Shown here piece after piece: positions 4,025 through 6,989 of a stretch of 6,989 bases of DNA. The notes under the pieces were generated by a model, which was not told the DNA's origin, made no database searches, and was given only the letters and a program-made list of their open reading frames with translations. The stretch lies in NCBI GenBank assembly GCA_025363495.1, contig JANYDR010000471.1, positions 1 to 6,989 of the forward strand. The letters run 5' to 3'. The position numbers and the translations under genes were made by a program. Numbering within the stretch: position 1 is the first letter of the stretch; every line of letters begins with the position of its first letter. The stretch comes from Cyclobacteriaceae bacterium (GTDB taxonomy: Bacteria; Bacteroidota; Bacteroidia; Cytophagales; Cyclobacteriaceae).

Positions 4025-6841
4025 ATGCAAAAAAAATATCATTTTCTCGGCGCGATAATCCTTTTGTTTGTTGTAACCCTTTCGGTTGCGCAAAATAATC
4101 TTACAGACAAACTGCCTATCTCGCCGGAGATCAAAAAAGGAACGTTGTCCAATGGACTTACCTATTACATTCGTAAAAACTTAAAGCCAGAGAAAAAAGT
4201 TGAACTACGGCTGGCGGTAAAGGTTGGTTCCATTGTAGAAGATGATGACCAGCTTGGCCTGGCTCACTTCACCGAGCATATGGCCTTCAATGGCACAAAG
4301 CATTTCAAAAAAAATGAGTTAGTTTCCTTTCTTCAATCTATTGGTGTGGAATTCGGTGCCGACCTTAATGCATCCACTGGTTTCGATGAAACGACTTACA
4401 CTCTTCCTATTCCTGTTGGTAAACCTGAAAATCTTGATAAAGGTCTTTTAATATTAGAAGATTGGGCAAGTACCGTCACGTTTGAAACAGCCGAGATCGA
4501 TAAAGAACGCGGTGTTGTGTTGGAAGAAGAACGTTTGGGTAAGGGTGCGGAGGAGCGCATGCTAAAGAAGATGCTTCCCTACATCCTGGAAGGATCAAAA
4601 TATGAAAAGCGTCTGCCTATTGGCACCGCGCAAAACCTGAAAACATTCAAACCTGAAGTCATCAAAAGATTTTACAAAGATTGGTACCGCCCGGACCTGA
4701 TGGCAGTAGCTGTAGTTGGTGATATTGATCCGGTAGCAGTAGAAGCACTGATTAAACAACATTTTGAAAAACTAAAAGGCCCGGCAACAGAACGACCCCG
4801 TGATTATGCCGATCTGCCTTCACGTCAAAAGTCAGAAGGGCTTGTGATTACCGACCCTGAAGCTACTAATAATGTGATGCAGATATTTTATGCTACCAAC
4901 AAATCAAAAATTCAAACAACGGTCGGCGACTATCGTCAAAGTATTATAAAGAGTCTTCCAAGCGTCATGCTTAGTCTCCGTATGCAGGAGCTCACACAAA
5001 AAGCAGAACCGCCTTTCGTTTTCGGCGGAAGCGAGCGTGGTGAATTTGTACATGGATATGAATCATATTTTGGATTCGCTCTTATTGGAAAAGCTGGTAT
5101 TGCTGCAGCCATTAATGCTGTTATCCAGGAAAATGAACGTGCCCGCAGATTTGGATTCACCGCCCCTGAACTGGACCGGGCAAAGAAAACCCTTATGCGA
5201 AATATGGAGCGGGCTTATAATGAGCGTGATAAGTCAGAGTCTGATGGATATGTTGATGAATATGTTCGCAATTTCTATAACCAAGAACCCATTCCCGGCA
5301 TAGAGAATGAGTATAGTTATTACAAACAGTTTATGGAAGGTATCTCACTTCAGGAGATAAATGATTTTACCGCTAAAAACATTCCTTCATCATCTGAAAA
5401 AAAACTGGTGGTTTTCCAGGGGCCTGAGAAATCAGACTTCCCCATTCCAACCAATGCTGAATTATTGACCATGGTGACCGAAGCTGAAAAATTGCCTGTA
5501 CTTGCATACGAAGAAAAGGCAGTTGCAACAAGCCTGATGGATGCTGTGCCGACAGGAGGAACAATTGTTTCTTCAAAAGAAAACACTCAACTGGGCCTGA
5601 CAGAATTGACACTTGGTAACGGAGTAAAAGTTATTGTTAAACCGACTGACTTCAAAAATGATCAGGTTGTAATGTCAGGCTATCGTTTTGGTGGGTCTTC
5701 TTTATACAGCGATATTGATCTTTACAATGCGCAATATGCAACTACGATTGTAAACCAGATGGGCGTAGGAAATTTTTCGCCGAGTGACTTGCGAAAAACT
5801 CTTGCTGGCAAAACAGTAGGTGCTTCTCCACGACTAAACAGTTTAAGCGAAAGCATCAGTGGACAATCTGGCACCGCCGACGTGGAGACAATGCTGCAAC
5901 TTGTTAATCTGTACTTTACCAAGCCTCGAAAAGATGAAGAACTTTTCAAATCTTTCATTACCAAGCAGCAGGCTATGGTGCAAAATATGATGAGCGATCC
6001 AAAAACGGTGTTTCAGGATTCTGTACAAAGAATGCTGTTCAATAATAATCCAAGAGGTCCGCGTTTTCCGCGAACACAGGATTTTCAAAAAATCAATGTT
6101 GACCGTGTGTTGGAAATCTATAAAGAGCGCTTTGGCAATGCCAGAGGCTGGACATTTTATATTGTAGGAAGCTTTGACCTGGAAAAATTAAAGCCATTAG
6201 TAGCTTCTTATCTCGGAACCCTACCCTCCACCACCGTTGCTTCCCCTGGATTTAAGGATCTTGGAGTGCGACCAGTAAAGGGCGTGGTGAAAAAGTCTAT
6301 CAAAAAAGGAAATGAACCAAAGAGCTTTATCTCCATTGCATTTACCGGCGAGGCTCCTTACGGCGACAACGATCAGTTGAAGTTGCAGGCACTAATTGAA
6401 TTGATGAATATCAAACTCATAGAAACATTGCGTGAAGAGCTAAGCGGAATTTATGGTGGCGGAATGAGTGGCAACCTTACTAAAAATCCTTACAACAACT
6501 ATACTATTAACGTTTCGCTGCCTTGCGGACCTGAAAACGTAGACAAGCTGATCAAAGCCACATTTGAAGAAATTGAAAAAGTGAAAGACAAGGGTCCGTC
6601 AGAAGCAGACCTCAATAAGGTGAAAGAAACTTTCGAAAAACAATACCTTGAAGATCTTAAGGATAATGGGTATTGGCTGACACGTCTGCAACGAAGTGGT
6701 GAGCTCAATTCAAATACAGCCGATATTCTTACGGTATCAACACGAATGAAAGCCCTTACCACAAAAGATGTGCAAGATGCTGCGAAAAAATATTTCAATG
6801 TGAACAATTATTTTCAGGCGGTGTTGTATCCTGAAAAATAA
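4025..6841 (+). CDS. Secreted M16 family zinc metalloprotease (PqqL/pitrilysin-like, single chain)
   Basis: A 938-residue protease of the insulinase (M16) family. An N-terminal signal peptide is clear: Lys3-Lys4, a hydrophobic core at residues 7-21, and a likely signal peptidase I cut after Ala22 (SVA-Q). There is no lipobox Cys, so the product is probably periplasmic or secreted. The inverted zinc motif HxxEH is at residues 81-85 (His81, catalytic Glu84, His85). ERGVVLEE at 161-168 supplies the downstream glutamates; Glu168 aligns with the third zinc ligand of pitrilysin. FGADLNASTGFDETTYTLP (110-128) is typical of the PqqL-type branch. Four M16 domains are inferred at ~35-250, 260-440, 520-690 and 690-880. 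The third lacks HxxEH, as expected for the inactive half. Arg803 and Tyr810 (LREELSGIY) match the conserved substrate-binding Arg/Tyr pair of the C-terminal half. The length fits the family (E. coli PqqL and pitrilysin are 930-960). No Shine-Dalgarno is visible. It appears monocistronic. Confidence 0.94.
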   Translation: MQKKYHFLGAIILLFVVTLSVAQNNLTDKLPISPEIKKGTLSNGLTYYIRKNLKPEKKVELRLAVKVGSIVEDDDQLGLAHFTEHMAFNGTKHFKKNELVSFLQSIGVEFGADLNASTGFDETTYTLPIPVGKPENLDKGLLILEDWASTVTFETAEIDKERGVVLEEERLGKGAEERMLKKMLPYILEGSKYEKRLPIGTAQNLKTFKPEVIKRFYKDWYRPDLMAVAVVGDIDPVAVEALIKQHFEKLKGPATERPRDYADLPSRQKSEGLVITDPEATNNVMQIFYATNKSKIQTTVGDYRQSIIKSLPSVMLSLRMQELTQKAEPPFVFGGSERGEFVHGYESYFGFALIGKAGIAAAINAVIQENERARRFGFTAPELDRAKKTLMRNMERAYNERDKSESDGYVDEYVRNFYNQEPIPGIENEYSYYKQFMEGISLQEINDFTAKNIPSSSEKKLVVFQGPEKSDFPIPTNAELLTMVTEAEKLPVLAYEEKAVATSLMDAVPTGGTIVSSKENTQLGLTELTLGNGVKVIVKPTDFKNDQVVMSGYRFGGSSLYSDIDLYNAQYATTIVNQMGVGNFSPSDLRKTLAGKTVGASPRLNSLSESISGQSGTADVETMLQLVNLYFTKPRKDEELFKSFITKQQAMVQNMMSDPKTVFQDSVQRMLFNNNPRGPRFPRTQDFQKINVDRVLEIYKERFGNARGWTFYIVGSFDLEKLKPLVASYLGTLPSTTVASPGFKDLGVRPVKGVVKKSIKKGNEPKSFISIAFTGEAPYGDNDQLKLQALIELMNIKLIETLREELSGIYGGGMSGNLTKNPYNNYTINVSLPCGPENVDKLIKATFEEIEKVKDKGPSEADLNKVKETFEKQYLEDLKDNGYWLTRLQRSGELNSNTADILTVSTRMKALTTKDVQDAAKKYFNVNNYFQAVLYPEK

Positions 6842-6871
6842 CGCTGATCTTAATCTGGATATGCCATAACC

Positions 6872-6902
6872 CCCGACTTTAAGGTTTTAAGGTCGGGTTT
6901 TT
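6872..6902 (+). terminator. Strong rho-independent terminator after the M16 protease gene
   Basis: CCCGACTTTAA at 6872-6882 pairs with TTAAGGTCGGG at 6887-6897. This forms an 11-bp stem with a single T-G wobble around a GGTT tetraloop, followed by five Ts at 6898-6902. It lies 31 bp after the stop at 6841, so it ends the protease transcript and isolates it from the gene starting at 6965. Confidence 0.92.
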
Positions 6903-6964
6903 CAATTTTCTTTTGAAAAACTGTGACGAATTAATCATCTTTTACTTCTATTGATAAAAAACCT

Positions 6965-6989
6965 ATGAGAATCGTTTTCTTTCTGGCCG
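6965..6989 (+). CDS. Start of an unidentified gene, possibly exported (3' truncated by window edge)
   Basis: An ATG at 6965 opens a frame reading M-R-I-V-F-F-L-A to the window end. A basic second residue followed by a hydrophobic run is what the beginning of a signal peptide or membrane helix looks like. The ATG lies 62 bp after the terminator, behind an AT-rich leader (TTGATAAAAAACCT) of the kind that precedes unled starts in Bacteroidota. Eight codons are too few to identify the product, and the start itself is a guess from context. Confidence 0.4.

Noticed and set aside
6499..6807. 102-codon minus-strand frame inside the M16 protease gene
   Set aside because: It is the complement of the conserved C-terminal M16 domain; the Ser/Arg/Phe-rich translation is typical of a shadow frame.

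Overview
The window looks like ordinary chromosome from a member of the Bacteroidota, probably Cytophagales-like. The support for this is: moderate to low GC with AT-rich intergenic gaps; almost no Shine-Dalgarno sequences ahead of the starts; a PpiD-type foldase ending in the RYKFF-like tail common in this phylum; a short pterin carbinolamine dehydratase; an RsmI without the C-terminal extension seen in E. coli; and a PqqL-like single-chain M16 protease. Every gene is on the + strand. No mobile element, CRISPR array, tRNA or rRNA was seen.

Layout: (1) positions 1-910 hold the C-terminal part of a membrane-anchored peptidyl-prolyl isomerase, closed by a rho-independent terminator at 956-990. 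(2) 1005-1271 encodes a small DUF493 protein. (3) After a 196-bp AT-rich gap comes a compact four-gene block: pterin-4a-carbinolamine dehydratase (1468-1698), the 16S rRNA methyltransferase RsmI (1700-2383), an eight-helix membrane protein resembling apolipoprotein N-acyltransferase without its catalytic domain (2367-3131), and an inositol monophosphatase family enzyme (3131-3928). Spacing inside the block is +1 nt, a 17-nt overlap and a 1-nt overlap, so it is probably one transcription unit with translational coupling. (4) A 96-bp gap with two small hairpins precedes a secreted 938-residue M16 zinc protease (4025-6841), which ends at a strong terminator (6872-6902). (5) The first eight codons of another gene begin at 6965.

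The genes are mostly housekeeping: envelope protein folding and proteolysis (PpiD-like, M16), rRNA modification (RsmI), cofactor recycling (carbinolamine dehydratase) and sugar-phosphate hydrolysis (IMPase). The item most worth attention is the 254-residue Lnt-like protein. It keeps the N-terminal membrane domain and the C-terminal anchor helix expected of Lnt, but a linker of roughly 15-35 residues stands where the ~270-residue nitrilase domain should be, and the whole protein contains no cysteine. Family assignments here come from reading the sequence against remembered family features. No database search was run.
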